A stretch of 45,108 bases of DNA from Candidatus Hydrogenedentota bacterium (GTDB taxonomy: Bacteria > Hydrogenedentota > Hydrogenedentia > Hydrogenedentales > SLHB01): positions 73,875-118,982 of the forward strand of contig DAOLNV010000004.1 of the NCBI GenBank assembly GCA_035416745.1, given 5' to 3'. The notes beneath the pieces are model-generated. The model did not search any database and had not been told where the DNA came from. It was given only the letters and a program-made list of their open reading frames with translations. Shown here piece after piece: positions 25,391 through 35,227 of the stretch (position 1 is the stretch's first letter; the number at the start of each line of letters is the position of its first letter). A program made the position numbers and the translations under genes.

Positions 25391-27661
25391 ATGCTGTTCG
25401 ATCTCGACATGATTAAGGACGTGTACGCGCGGATGCCGAAGGGGGTGCAGGCCGCCCGAAAACTCCTCGGGCGGCCTTTGACGCTCAGCGAGAAGGTGCT
25501 CTACAGCCATCTCTTCGGCCAGCTTCCGGAGAAGCCGTTCGTGCGCGGCAAGTCGTACGCCGATTTCCGTCCCGACCGCGTGGCCATGCAGGACGCCACC
25601 GCCCAGATGGCCCTGCTGCAGTTCATGCAGGCGGGCAAGAAACGCACGGCCGTGCCTTCGACGGTCCACTGCGACCACCTGATCCTGGCGAAATCCGGCG
25701 CAAAAGCCGATCTGGCGGCGTCGCTGGAGATGAACAAGGAGGTCTTCGAGTTTCTGGCGTCGGTCTCCAACAAGTACGGCATAGGCTTCTGGAAACCGGG
25801 CGCGGGAATCATCCACCAGGTTGTGCTCGAGAACTACGCATTTCCCGGCGGCATGATGATCGGCACCGATTCGCACACCCCCAATGCTGGCGGCCTGGGC
25901 ATGGTAGCTATCGGGGTCGGCGGCGCGGACGCCGTCGACGTGATGGCAGGCATGGCCTGGGAATTGAAGTTTCCGAAACTCATCGGCGTGAGACTGACCG
26001 GCGAAATGAGCGGATGGACCGCTCCCAAGGACGTGATCCTCAAGGTGGCGGGAATCTTGACCGTCAAGGGCGGCACGGGCAGCATCGTCGAATATTTCGG
26101 ACCAGGGGCCGAGGGCATCTCGTGCACCGGTAAAGGCACCATCTGCAACATGGGCGCGGAAATCGGAGCAACCGCGTCCACGTTCGCTTTTGACGACTCG
26201 ATGGTGCGGTTTCTGAAGGCGACCGGCCGTGAGGAGGTCGCAGATGCCGCCGCGGCCGTGCGCGACCACCTTCGCCCCGATCCCGAGGTGTACGAGCATC
26301 CCGAGAAGTTCTACGACGAGGTGCTCGAACTCGATCTTTCGACCCTTGAGCCGCATTTGAACGGCCCGTTCACCCCGGATCTGGCCACGCCGGTCTCGAA
26401 GATGCGCGAGACGGCCCGGATGAACGGCTGGCCCGCAAAAGTCGAGGTGGGCCTCATCGGGTCGTGCACCAATGCGTCCTACGAAGACATGACTCGGGCG
26501 GCTTCGATAGCCCGCCAGGCCCGCGAGAAAAAGCTTGCGGCAAAGTCCGAGTTCATCATCACGCCGGGTTCCGAGACCGTGCGGTACACGATCGAACGCG
26601 ACGGCCTGCTCAAGGATTTCGAGGCCATTGGCGGCGTCGTGCTGGCCAACGCGTGCGGTCCCTGCATTGGACAATGGGCGCGGCACCGGACGGGACCCCA
26701 GGACGAACCGAACACGATTGTCACGTCGTTCAACCGCAATTTCGCCAAACGCAACGACGGCAACCCGAAGACCCACGCGTTTGTGGCATCGCCAGACATG
26801 GTGACGGCGCTGGCGCTGGCCGGAGAACTCGGGTTCAACCCGGCGGCCGACACGCTGGTAAACGAAGACGGCGAAGCAGTCAAGCTCGACCCGCCCGTGG
26901 GCCGGGAATTGCCGCCGGGCGGGTTCGCCGTCGAGGACCCGGGCTACCAGGCCCCGGCAGCGGACGGCAGCGTCGTCGAGGTGGTTATCCGTGCGGATTC
27001 GGAGCGTTTGCAGCGGCTCGAACCTTTTGCGCCGTGGGAAGGGAACGATTTCACGGGGCTGCGGCTGCTTCTCAAGGCGAGAGGCAAGTGCACGACCGAC
27101 CACATCTCGATGGCGGGGCCTTGGCTGCGGTACCGCGGGCATCTCGACAACATCTCGAACAACTGCTTCATCGGCGCGATCAACGCGTTCAACGGCGAGG
27201 CGAACAAAGTCAAGAACCAGCTCACTGGCGAATACGGTGAAGTGCCCAAGGTGCAGCGCCATTACAAGGCCGAAGGCATCGGCACGGTCGTCGTAGGCGA
27301 CGAGAACTACGGCGAGGGGTCATCGCGCGAGCACGCGGCCATGGAACCGCGCCATCTCGGGGTCCGGGCAATCCTGGTCAAATCGTTCGCGCGCATCCAC
27401 GAGACCAACCTCAAGAAACAGGGCATGTTGGCCCTCACCTTCGCGAATCCCGCCGATTACGACGCAGTGCAGGAGGACGACGTGCTCGACATCGTGGGCT
27501 TGACCGAATTCGCGCCCTCGAAACCGTTGACCGTAGTGCTCCATCACGCCGATGGCTCGGCCCACGAGTTCCCCGTCAAGCACAGTTACAATGAGGCCCA
27601 GATCGAGTGGTTCAGGGCGGGGTCGGCATTGAACCTGATCAAAGCCCAGACGGGGGGATGA
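25391..27661 (+). CDS. Aconitate hydratase, mitochondrial type
   Basis: A 756-residue TCA-cycle enzyme that interconverts citrate and isocitrate. The 4Fe-4S ligands are C359 (in GSCTN) and C422/C425 (in ACGPC), one off from the mature bovine mitochondrial enzyme (358, 421, 424); length and the ending NLIKAQTGG also fit that type rather than AcnA or AcnB. The swivelling domain motif GEGSSREHAA and the Arg/Ser segment KSFARIHETNLKKQG are intact. A GGGAAAGGGA stretch precedes the ATG. It is isolated from other TCA genes here, and the LURP-one gene follows after 124 bp. Confidence 0.97.
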   Translation: MLFDLDMIKDVYARMPKGVQAARKLLGRPLTLSEKVLYSHLFGQLPEKPFVRGKSYADFRPDRVAMQDATAQMALLQFMQAGKKRTAVPSTVHCDHLILAKSGAKADLAASLEMNKEVFEFLASVSNKYGIGFWKPGAGIIHQVVLENYAFPGGMMIGTDSHTPNAGGLGMVAIGVGGADAVDVMAGMAWELKFPKLIGVRLTGEMSGWTAPKDVILKVAGILTVKGGTGSIVEYFGPGAEGISCTGKGTICNMGAEIGATASTFAFDDSMVRFLKATGREEVADAAAAVRDHLRPDPEVYEHPEKFYDEVLELDLSTLEPHLNGPFTPDLATPVSKMRETARMNGWPAKVEVGLIGSCTNASYEDMTRAASIARQAREKKLAAKSEFIITPGSETVRYTIERDGLLKDFEAIGGVVLANACGPCIGQWARHRTGPQDEPNTIVTSFNRNFAKRNDGNPKTHAFVASPDMVTALALAGELGFNPAADTLVNEDGEAVKLDPPVGRELPPGGFAVEDPGYQAPAADGSVVEVVIRADSERLQRLEPFAPWEGNDFTGLRLLLKARGKCTTDHISMAGPWLRYRGHLDNISNNCFIGAINAFNGEANKVKNQLTGEYGEVPKVQRHYKAEGIGTVVVGDENYGEGSSREHAAMEPRHLGVRAILVKSFARIHETNLKKQGMLALTFANPADYDAVQEDDVLDIVGLTEFAPSKPLTVVLHHADGSAHEFPVKHSYNEAQIEWFRAGSALNLIKAQTGG

Positions 27662-27785
27662 TTGCCTTGCGGCAGCTCCCCTGCTCGCTCTTCGCGGGAG
27701 CCGTGAAAACAGAGACATGTGGTAAGATGGCTCTTGACGCAGCGCTATAGAATAGCCGCGGAGATACAAAAGGGGGATATCTATC

Positions 27786-28385
27786 ATGACGCAACCGGTT
27801 CAGGGGCCGCCGCCCTCATTAATCGGCGACAAGTTCCTGGTTCGCAAAAAGGTGTTCAAACTGTTTGGCGGCGCATTCCACATCTACGACGCCTCGGGCC
27901 AGCTCATCCTGTATTCCCGGTTGAAGGCGTTCAAGCTCAAGGAAGACATCAGACTCTACACGGGCGAGGACATGCAGACCGAGCTCCTGACTATTCATGC
28001 CCGCAAGATTCTGGACATCTCCTCCACGTACGACGTCATCGATGCCCAGACCGGCCAGCGGGTGGGCGCGTTGCGCCGCAAAGGCTTGAAATCCCTCATA
28101 CGCGACGAATGGGTCATTCTGGGGCCCGCCGAGGAAGAAATCGGCAAGATCGTTGAGGACAGCACCGCGCTCGCGCTCATACGCCGGTTCCTCACCGCCC
28201 TGGTGCCGCAAAAGTTCCACGCCGAGGTGAATGGACGCGAGGTGTTCACGTTGGCGCAGCATTTCAACCCGTTTGTGCTGAAGCTCGACCTCGATTTCTC
28301 CATGGACCGGGACCGCATTTTAGACCGGCGGCTCGCGTTCGCCGCGGCGGTTCTGATGTGCGCCATCGAGGGGAGACAGGATTAA
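27786..28385 (+). CDS. LURP-one/tubby-like domain protein
   Basis: A 199-residue protein covered by a LURP-one-related (DUF567) fold, related to tubby and phospholipid scramblase C-terminal barrels. Visible family features are FLVRKKVFKLFGGAFHIYDASG at the start, the strand pairs ILDISSTYDVIDAQTGQRVG and LRRKGLKSLIRDEWVIL, and a hydrophobic C-terminal helix (LAFAAAVLMCAIEG). Members bind lipids or signal in plants, but bacterial roles are unknown. GGGGGAT lies upstream of the ATG. It follows aconitase on the same strand and is closed by a strong hairpin. Confidence 0.8.
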   Translation: MTQPVQGPPPSLIGDKFLVRKKVFKLFGGAFHIYDASGQLILYSRLKAFKLKEDIRLYTGEDMQTELLTIHARKILDISSTYDVIDAQTGQRVGALRRKGLKSLIRDEWVILGPAEEEIGKIVEDSTALALIRRFLTALVPQKFHAEVNGREVFTLAQHFNPFVLKLDLDFSMDRDRILDRRLAFAAAVLMCAIEGRQD

Positions 28386-28410
28386 CGGGGTTTCCCGCGG
28401 AGATATACAC

Positions 28411-28442
28411 AACGGCCGGGAGCCAGGCCCCCGGCCGTTTCA
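28411..28442. terminator. Intrinsic terminator between convergent genes
   Basis: A perfect 10-bp stem (AACGGCCGGG at 28411-28420 with CCCGGCCGTT at 28430-28439) encloses a 9-base loop and is followed by a short T run on the plus strand. On the minus strand the stem is preceded by A residues, so it may serve both the LURP-one gene and the PEP-CTERM gene. Confidence 0.75.
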
Positions 28443-28468
28443 CTGTTCGCTCTTCCGAATGTGCGGGA

Positions 28469-29281
28469 TCAGGCGGCTTTGCGCATGCGCCGAATCGCGA
28501 ACCCGGCGATGCCCAGACCCACCAAGGTCATGGTAGCTGGCTCGGGAATGATCAACGTCCCCGCGCCCATCAGGTTGTCGTTGCCGCACTCGTAGGTGAA
28601 GTGACTGATGAAGTCCCTGACGCCCAAGTCCGCCAGGAATCCCAGGTCGACCTGCGCTGCGTAGTGAGAGCCGCCCTGCAGGTTGGCCACCTCGGCATCG
28701 GCCAGGCCCGAAAAGTACCTGAAACTGCCCGAGTAGACCAGGTCGCCGCCCGCGTTGTAGCGCCACGGGTTCGACTCGTCGTTCTGGTTGTAATATACGC
28801 GAAGGGTGGTGTCACCGGTATTCAGCGCATATGCGTTGAAAAGCGGATCTCCCGTTACGGGATCGGACGCCCCTGCGTATGTCAGAACGTAATCGTAGCC
28901 AAACGTGTTGGCGACAATGAGAGGATAACTCTGGTCCCCGCCGCTCCCGGAAGCGGCCGGACCGTACACCGCATTGCCATCCACGTCGATGAACAGGTCC
29001 CCGTACTCGAACAACATGCCGTTGCCCGTTTCGCCGTTCTCGAGGTCGTAGCCGCTGACCAGACTCAGCATGTTGGCGTCGAGGAAAAAGCCCTCGAGAT
29101 CCCAGATCTGGGCAGCCACACAGTTGGGTTCGACCTCCTGGTCTTCGCGATTAATGGAATACCACCCCGTGCCCGTGCCCACTCCGTCACTGATAGTAAT
29201 GTTGTTGCCCAGGTCTAGAGCCGAAGCAACTCCGCCCGCCAAGACCAAAGCCAAAAGTGTTGCACATAGTCTTTTTGCCAT
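28469..29281 (-). CDS. Exported PEP-CTERM protein, unknown function
   Basis: A 270-residue protein with a signal peptide (MAKRLCATLLALVLAGGVASA) and a C-terminal PEP-CTERM sorting tail: Pro-Glu-Pro at 246-248, a hydrophobic helix (MTLVGLGIAGFAI) and a basic end (RRMRKAA). Such proteins are cleaved and anchored by exosortase and are usually linked to exopolysaccharide biology. The mature part is Gly/Asp/Asn-rich and beta-like, without a family I know. The ATG at 29281 has AAGGAG 5 bases upstream; the frame stays open upstream but crosses the promoter. No exosortase gene is in the window. Confidence 0.88.
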   Translation of the reverse strand: MAKRLCATLLALVLAGGVASALDLGNNITISDGVGTGTGWYSINREDQEVEPNCVAAQIWDLEGFFLDANMLSLVSGYDLENGETGNGMLFEYGDLFIDVDGNAVYGPAASGSGGDQSYPLIVANTFGYDYVLTYAGASDPVTGDPLFNAYALNTGDTTLRVYYNQNDESNPWRYNAGGDLVYSGSFRYFSGLADAEVANLQGGSHYAAQVDLGFLADLGVRDFISHFTYECGNDNLMGAGTLIIPEPATMTLVGLGIAGFAIRRMRKAA

Positions 29282-29372
29282 AGTGACTCCTTGCTGAGGT
29301 TCCACTCCCCTCATTGACGGTAAGTGATGCACCCCTTGCGCCCTAATGATGTTTACCAGCCGACGTGAAGAG

Positions 29373-29389
29373 AGCAAGAACCGGGCCAA
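29373..29389 (-). promoter_or_regulatory. Sigma-54-type promoter of the PEP-CTERM gene
   Basis: On the minus strand the sequence reads TTGGCCC-N5-TTGCT, with GG and GC separated by exactly 10 bases as in the -24/-12 consensus (TTGGCAC-N5-TTGCW). Only one core base differs. Transcription would start about 80 bp before the ATG at 29281. PEP-CTERM/exosortase loci are known to be linked to RpoN and a PrsK/PrsR two-component system in other bacteria. Confidence 0.6.
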
Positions 29390-29711
29390 TTCTGAGAGGC
29401 CACTGTAATACGGCCCATAGCACAGTCTTACGAAGTCCGTGCCCCTTGGAAGGAGGAGTTTGGCAGCGGGTATCTTCTCGTGGTTATTCACCGGTGACAA
29501 ACTACTGACCAATCAAAAGTGGTCACGCCTGACAAACTTGGGTCATGCCGGGAGTCACGAAGACAGATACATTCGGCGGCTGCAGGGCGCTGGCGATGCT
29601 TTGCTGGTTTCGATCGCCAAGGGCCCCGGTCCCACGACGAGGGACAAGGGTTCCGGTCCGCCCGCACAAGCTCATCCCGTCTCCAGTTGCCCAGGTACCC
29701 CTCCTTGGCGC

Positions 29712-29740
29712 GTTTGAAACTGGAAAGAGGCGTTTCAAAT
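29712..29740. promoter_or_regulatory. Inverted repeat, putative activator site upstream of dnaK
   Basis: TTTGAAAC (29713-29720) and GTTTCAAA (29732-29739) form 8-bp arms around 11 bp. The right part is CGTTTCAAAT, a 10-mer found again in the palindrome upstream of the hsp20 cluster. Its centre lies about 140 bp upstream of the -24 element, a usual place for an enhancer-binding-protein site. Confidence 0.5.
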
Positions 29741-29862
29741 CAGAACAGTTCTTCAGTCCATCCCGGTTCGGCGCCCCTTGCCTGATGCGCTCACAGCTCC
29801 CTAACTCATTGCGTTGAAAGAGATTATGCGCAGATGCCCGACGGCGAGCCGCGTCAGCTGTC

Positions 29863-29879
29863 TTGGCATGAAAGGTGCT
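29863..29879 (+). promoter_or_regulatory. Sigma-54-type promoter of dnaK
   Basis: The sequence TTGGCAT-N5-GTGCT has GG (29865-29866) and GC (29877-29878) with exact N10 spacing, and differs from TTGGCAC-N5-TTGCW at two core positions. A T-rich tract follows. Transcription would start near 29890, giving a leader of about 90 bases before the ATG at 29980. Confidence 0.55.
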
Positions 29880-29887
29880 TTTTCAAA

Positions 29888-29956
29888 GGCGAATGAGAGT
29901 AGGTAGAGATGGGAAATCCTGCCGGGCGGGGTTGCCGAGTATTTCATTCGCCCGGC
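29888..29956 (+). promoter_or_regulatory. dnaK leader with two competing hairpins
   Basis: Stem A pairs GGCGAATGA (29888-29896) with TCATTCGCC (29944-29952), 9 bp. Stem B pairs GCCGGGCG (29921-29928) with CGCCCGGC (29949-29956), 8 bp. They share 29949-29952 and cannot both form. Stem B ends about 10 bases before the Shine-Dalgarno GGAGG (29967-29971). This could be a temperature- or factor-sensitive leader; that is inference. Confidence 0.4.
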
Positions 29957-29979
29957 GTACTGTATTGGAGGCTTTGGAC

Positions 29980-31902
<1,923 letters not shown>

Positions 31903-32046
31903 TACGTCTGCCGTTCGCGCCGGTTGGCTTCGAAAGAAGCACATAGACGGGTCCGGAAAGGGCATATTCTCCGGGCGCGGGTTCGGAACGGCCCGTGCCC
32001 GGCCTTCCGGCCGGAGCAGACGGGTTTGAGGAGGTGAACAGTAACG

Positions 32047-33207
32047 ATGCCGGGTACGGCCACAAGAGATTATTACGAACTCCTGGGTGTTTCGCCCGAA
32101 GCCTCGCAGGACGAGATCCGCAAGGCCTATCTCAAGCTCGCCAAGAAGTACCATCCGGACAAGACAGGAGGCGACAAGGCCGCCGAGGAGAAGCTCAAGG
32201 CGATCAACGAGGCCTACGACACGCTCAAGAACGCCGAACGGCGCAAAGAATATGACGCAATGCGGGCCTCGCCGTTCGGCGGCGCGGGCGGCCCGTATGC
32301 CAGCGGGGCAGGAGGCCCCGGATTTGATTTTCACGGGTTTGGAGGCGGCCCGGGCGGGTTCACGGCCGATCTGGGCGACATTTTCGGCGGATTGGGCAGC
32401 ATATTTGGGGCGCGGGCGCAGCGGCCCCGCCGCCAAGGTCCCGTTCCTGGCAACGATGTCGAGGGCCGGTTGACAATCACGCTGCTCGAAGCGGCCACGG
32501 GCGTCAGCAAGTCGATCCGCGTGCCCTATACGGCGGCGTGTTCGTCGTGCGGCGGTTCGGGCGCGAAGGCGGGCACCCAGCCGCAACCGTGTAAGGCCTG
32601 CGGCGGCACCGGCCAGGTTTCCCGCGGCGGCGGCGCGTTCTTCATCTCGCAGACCTGTCCGCACTGCCGGGGCGAGGGCACGACGATCGGGTCCCCCTGC
32701 GAATCCTGTCACGGGTCGGGCGTAACGAAAGGGAGCCGGACCGTGACGGTGGGCATCCCGGCGGGAGTCGACACGGACACCCGGCTCCGCCTTGCCGGCC
32801 AGGGCGATGCCGGCGTGCGCGGCGGCCCGAACGGAGACCTGTATGTCGTCGTGACCGTCAAGCCCGACGAGATATTCGAGCGCGACGGCCGGGATATCAC
32901 GTGTGAAGTGCCCGTGACATTCGCTGAAGCGGCCCTGGGCGCCACGCTGCGGGTTCCTACGCTGACCGGCAAGGCCGACCTCAAGATTCCCGAGGGAACG
33001 CAGTCCGGGCAATCGTTCCGTTTGCGCGCGATGGGCCTGCCCGGAATCCATGGAACGGGCAAAGGCGATCAGATTGTGCGCGTCGTGGTCGAAGTGCCCA
33101 AGCGGCTCACGCGCGAACAGCGGGAAATTGTAAAGAGACTCAAGGCGCTCGACGACCCCGCCATGTATCCGAAGCGGCGGGCTTTCGAGCGGCGGCTGAA
33201 GAGCTGA
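32047..33207 (+). CDS. dnaJ: Co-chaperone DnaJ (Hsp40)
   Basis: A 386-residue type I J-protein that delivers clients to DnaK and stimulates its ATPase. The J domain (about 5-70) has H36-P37-D38; a Gly/Phe-rich region (about 75-125) follows. The zinc domain has four CxxCxGxG repeats (CSSCGGSG, CKACGGTG, CPHCRGEG, CESCHGSG), all complete, and the C-terminal substrate domains end at a basic tail. GAGGAGGTGA lies about 12 bases before the ATG. A small GC hairpin (31999-32014) lies between dnaK and dnaJ but has no T run. Confidence 0.97.
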   Translation: MPGTATRDYYELLGVSPEASQDEIRKAYLKLAKKYHPDKTGGDKAAEEKLKAINEAYDTLKNAERRKEYDAMRASPFGGAGGPYASGAGGPGFDFHGFGGGPGGFTADLGDIFGGLGSIFGARAQRPRRQGPVPGNDVEGRLTITLLEAATGVSKSIRVPYTAACSSCGGSGAKAGTQPQPCKACGGTGQVSRGGGAFFISQTCPHCRGEGTTIGSPCESCHGSGVTKGSRTVTVGIPAGVDTDTRLRLAGQGDAGVRGGPNGDLYVVVTVKPDEIFERDGRDITCEVPVTFAEAALGATLRVPTLTGKADLKIPEGTQSGQSFRLRAMGLPGIHGTGKGDQIVRVVVEVPKRLTREQREIVKRLKALDDPAMYPKRRAFERRLKS

Positions 33208-33244
33208 CCGGCTCTACGCGCTTCGGGCGCTTACTATAGATTCG

Positions 33245-33275
33245 GCCCCGGGCAGGATGACCTGTCCGGGGCTTT
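33245..33275 (+). terminator. Intrinsic terminator after dnaJ
   Basis: A 12-bp stem with one G-T pair (33245-33256 with 33261-33272) and a 4-base loop, followed by TTT. It closes the dnaK-dnaJ operon and separates it from the hsp20 promoter. Confidence 0.75.
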
Positions 33276-33335
33276 CACGTGTGCCGTCGCCAGGTGCGCG
33301 GCGGCCGCCGAAAAAGGGCCAATCGCGGGTGAAAT

Positions 33336-33352
33336 CGTTTCAAATTGAAACG
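33336..33352. promoter_or_regulatory. 17-bp palindrome, putative activator site upstream of hsp20
   Basis: CGTTTCAA-A-TTGAAACG is a perfect palindrome with 8-bp arms. It contains CGTTTCAAAT, shared with the inverted repeat upstream of dnaK. Its centre lies about 145 bp upstream of the -24 element of the hsp20 promoter. Confidence 0.55.
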
Positions 33353-33486
33353 GTTTGCCGTTGCGGGTTGCGATGGCTCGGGCCATCCTGGTCAGGGGCT
33401 TGCGGGAGTGCGGAAACCTTGTGGCGCAAGTGATTGAATTTGCGGGGGTTATGCGATCCGGGCCAGCCAGGGTATCTGCGGGCGTC

Positions 33487-33503
33487 TTGGCACTGGATTT
33501 GCT
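33487..33503 (+). promoter_or_regulatory. Sigma-54 promoter of the hsp20 cluster
   Basis: TTGGCAC-N5-TTGCT is an exact match to the sigma-54 consensus, with GG (33489-33490) and GC (33501-33502) ten bases apart. Transcription would start near 33514, 80 bases before the first hsp20 ATG. A sigma-54 promoter for a small heat-shock gene has precedent in myxobacteria. Confidence 0.75.
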
Positions 33504-33594
33504 CCTCTGGAAAGAAGAGGCCATTGGTGGCAATTCACAGTAAACGAGGGAGTAGTAGAAGCGCTCGAAGCGCATGCCAAAGGAGGGATTGACT

Positions 33595-34059
33595 ATGACT
33601 CGTTGGACATGGGACCCCTTCCAGGAATTGGAGGCGTTGCGCCACCAGGTGGAACGGGTATTTGAGGATTACCGCGGCGGCCGGTGGCCGTTTTCGCGCA
33701 CGGCGTTTCTGCCGGGATTGGCCGCGCGGGGGTATCCCTTGGTAAACGTCAATGAAGATGCCGACAACGTCTACGTGGAAGCCTTGGCGCCGGGTCTGGA
33801 TGCCGAGTCGCTTGACATCACCGTGCGTGATGACGTGCTGCGTATCGCTGGCGAGAAGCCGTCCGTGAACCCCGATATCGAGGCAGAGGCGTTCCATCGC
33901 AATGAACGCAGCGCGGGACGGTTCGTGCGGACGCTGAGCCTCCCCACAGGTGTGGACGCAGGCAAGGTGAAGGCGAAATACGCGAACGGCTTGTTGACCA
34001 TTACGCTGCCAAAGGCAGAGGAGGCCAAGCCGAAACAGATCGAGGTTTCGGTGGGCTGA
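33595..34059 (+). CDS. Small heat-shock protein Hsp20, copy 1
   Basis: A 154-residue alpha-crystallin-domain chaperone that holds unfolding proteins without ATP. An N-terminal arm (about 1-45, with WDPFQELEALRHQVERVF) precedes the alpha-crystallin domain (about 48-145); the consensus A-x-x-x-GVL/GLL motif appears as ANGLLTITLPKAE. A short C-terminal extension (KPKQIEVSVG) has an IxV motif. AAAGGAGGG lies 8 bases before the ATG. First gene of a three-gene hsp20 operon behind a sigma-54-type promoter. Confidence 0.94.
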   Translation: MTRWTWDPFQELEALRHQVERVFEDYRGGRWPFSRTAFLPGLAARGYPLVNVNEDADNVYVEALAPGLDAESLDITVRDDVLRIAGEKPSVNPDIEAEAFHRNERSAGRFVRTLSLPTGVDAGKVKAKYANGLLTITLPKAEEAKPKQIEVSVG

Positions 34060-34107
34060 CCGCGGGCAATGTGACGGCGGCATGTTTTCAGCAAGGAGGT
34101 GTTGACC

Positions 34108-34500
34108 ATGAAAGAAGCAACTGTCCCGGAGAAGACCCAGCAGCACCCCGAGGTGCCTGACACGCGCGAAGAATCGCGTACGCTGGCGCCCCCGGTGGAT
34201 ATATTCGAGAACAAGGATGGGCTGGTTGTGGTGGCGGACCTGCCCGGTGTCAAGAAGGAAGACGCCGACGTGCGGGTCGAGAACAACATCCTCACGCTTA
34301 AAGCCGCGGCCAAGAGCGAGCTGCCCGGGGAACCGCTCCGCCACGAGTATGAACTGAGGAACTACTTCCGCCAGTTCCAGCTCAGCGAAGAGGTCGACCA
34401 GGACAAGATCAAGGCCGAGATGAAGCACGGCGTGTTGATCATCAACCTGCCGAAGCGCGAGGAGACCAAGCCCAAGCAGATTACGGTGCAGGTATCGTGA
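34108..34500 (+). CDS. Small heat-shock protein Hsp20, copy 2
   Basis: A 130-residue alpha-crystallin-domain protein with a short N-terminal arm of mostly polar residues (about 1-28). PPVDIFENKDGLVVVADLPGVKKED begins the crystallin domain; MKHGVLIINLPKRE is the conserved GVL motif and KQITVQV is the C-terminal IxV anchor. The polar, shorter arm, compared with copies 1 and 3, suggests a different oligomer or client set. GCAAGGAGGT lies about 7 bases before the ATG at 34108; 48 bp separate it from copy 1. Confidence 0.93.
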   Translation: MKEATVPEKTQQHPEVPDTREESRTLAPPVDIFENKDGLVVVADLPGVKKEDADVRVENNILTLKAAAKSELPGEPLRHEYELRNYFRQFQLSEEVDQDKIKAEMKHGVLIINLPKREETKPKQITVQVS

Positions 34501-34578
34501 TACGCGGCAGAGCGGGGCGGCGCGGCGGCACGCGCCGCCCGTCCGCGCGATGAACCCGAGAAAAGGAGGTGACGCGAC

Positions 34579-35055
34579 ATGACGAAACTGCTTCCGGCAA
34601 ACTGGCGCAGTTCGGTCGACGAACTCAGAGACCGCGTCATGCACACGTTCGACCGGTGGCTGCCCGAGAACTGGCGCCGCGAATCGCCCGTGGACCTGCG
34701 CAACCGGCCCTCGAGCGTTTTTGCCGGGCGCGGGCCCGTTATCGACCTCGAGGAAACCGATGACGATATCGTCGTAACCGCGGAATTGCCGGGACTCGAC
34801 AAGAGCGACTTCAACGTCGAGGTCGAGGGGCAGCGTCTGATTCTGCGCGGCGAAAGAAAAGCCTCGCACGAGGAGAAGGGGCGGCTGTATCACTATTCCG
34901 AGTGCGCCTATGGTTCATTCTACCGCTCGGTGCCTCTCCCCTGCGACGTCGAGGCGGGCAAGAGCACGGCCAAGTATAGGAAGGGCGTGCTTACGGTGAC
35001 CTTGCCCAAGACTGCGGAGGCTAAGACGCGCAGTATCCGCGTGAAGATAAGCTAG
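34579..35055 (+). CDS. Small heat-shock protein Hsp20, copy 3
   Basis: A 158-residue alpha-crystallin-domain protein. Its N-terminal arm (about 1-50) carries two Trp-containing amphipathic segments (LLPANWRSSVDELRDRV, RWLPENWRRE). The crystallin domain spans about 52-148, with AELPGLDKSDFNVEVEG and the RKGVLTVTLPK motif; the end SIRVKIS holds the IxV anchor. AAAGGAGGTGA precedes the ATG. 78 bp separate it from copy 2, and a strong terminator follows. Confidence 0.94.
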   Translation: MTKLLPANWRSSVDELRDRVMHTFDRWLPENWRRESPVDLRNRPSSVFAGRGPVIDLEETDDDIVVTAELPGLDKSDFNVEVEGQRLILRGERKASHEEKGRLYHYSECAYGSFYRSVPLPCDVEAGKSTAKYRKGVLTVTLPKTAEAKTRSIRVKIS

Positions 35056-35070
35056 ACATCCGGCCAGAAG

Positions 35071-35121
35071 ACCAGCTACGGCTCCCCGTGCCCGTGTGGC
35101 GCAGGGAGCCGTGGTCTTTTT
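35071..35121 (+). terminator. Intrinsic terminator after the hsp20 cluster
   Basis: A 9-bp stem ACGGCTCCC (35078-35086) with GGGAGCCGT (35104-35112), extended by GACC/GGTC across a small bulge, is followed directly by TTTTT (35117-35121). Confidence 0.85.
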
Positions 35122-35227
35122 CGGCGGGCGGCGGGCCGTTGCTTTGACCGCCGCGAACGGCTGCCTCGCGTTTTCAGCGTGATTGGGGGTCCGTATGCTC
35201 CCTGAATAAGAACCGCAGCTGTCCCCG

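Larger units (their letters stand above)
29282..29979. other. 698-bp divergent regulatory region, PEP-CTERM / dnaK
   Basis: No convincing gene. It holds, from left to right, a minus-strand sigma-54-type element for the PEP-CTERM gene, a long stretch (29400-29700) where I see only weak inverted repeats such as GGCGAT...ATCGCC (29591-29617), the TTTGAAAC/GTTTCAAA inverted repeat, the dnaK sigma-54-type element and a structured dnaK leader. Short open frames here lack ribosome-binding sites and known domains. Confidence 0.6.
33208..33594. other. 387-bp region before the hsp20 cluster
   Basis: Non-coding. It contains the dnaJ terminator, the CGTTTCAAATTGAAACG palindrome and the sigma-54-type promoter listed separately, then an 80-base leader with a small GCGCT/AGCGC hairpin (33561-33573) just before the Shine-Dalgarno of the first hsp20 gene. 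One 62-codon frame (33355-33543) runs through the promoter and has no family resemblance. Confidence 0.6.

Noticed and set aside
25280..27262. A 660-codon open frame antisense to aconitase
   Set aside because: Shadow of the aconitase gene; no domain and biased composition.
29282..29979. CIRCE (HrcA operator) or a sigma-32 promoter before dnaK
   Set aside because: I looked for TTAGCACTC-N9-GAGTGCTAA and for CTTGAAA with CCCCAT and did not see either; the GTTTCAAA repeat is different.
31999..32014. CCGGCC-TTCC-GGCCGG hairpin between dnaK and dnaJ as a terminator
   Set aside because: No T run follows; at most it tunes the dnaJ level.
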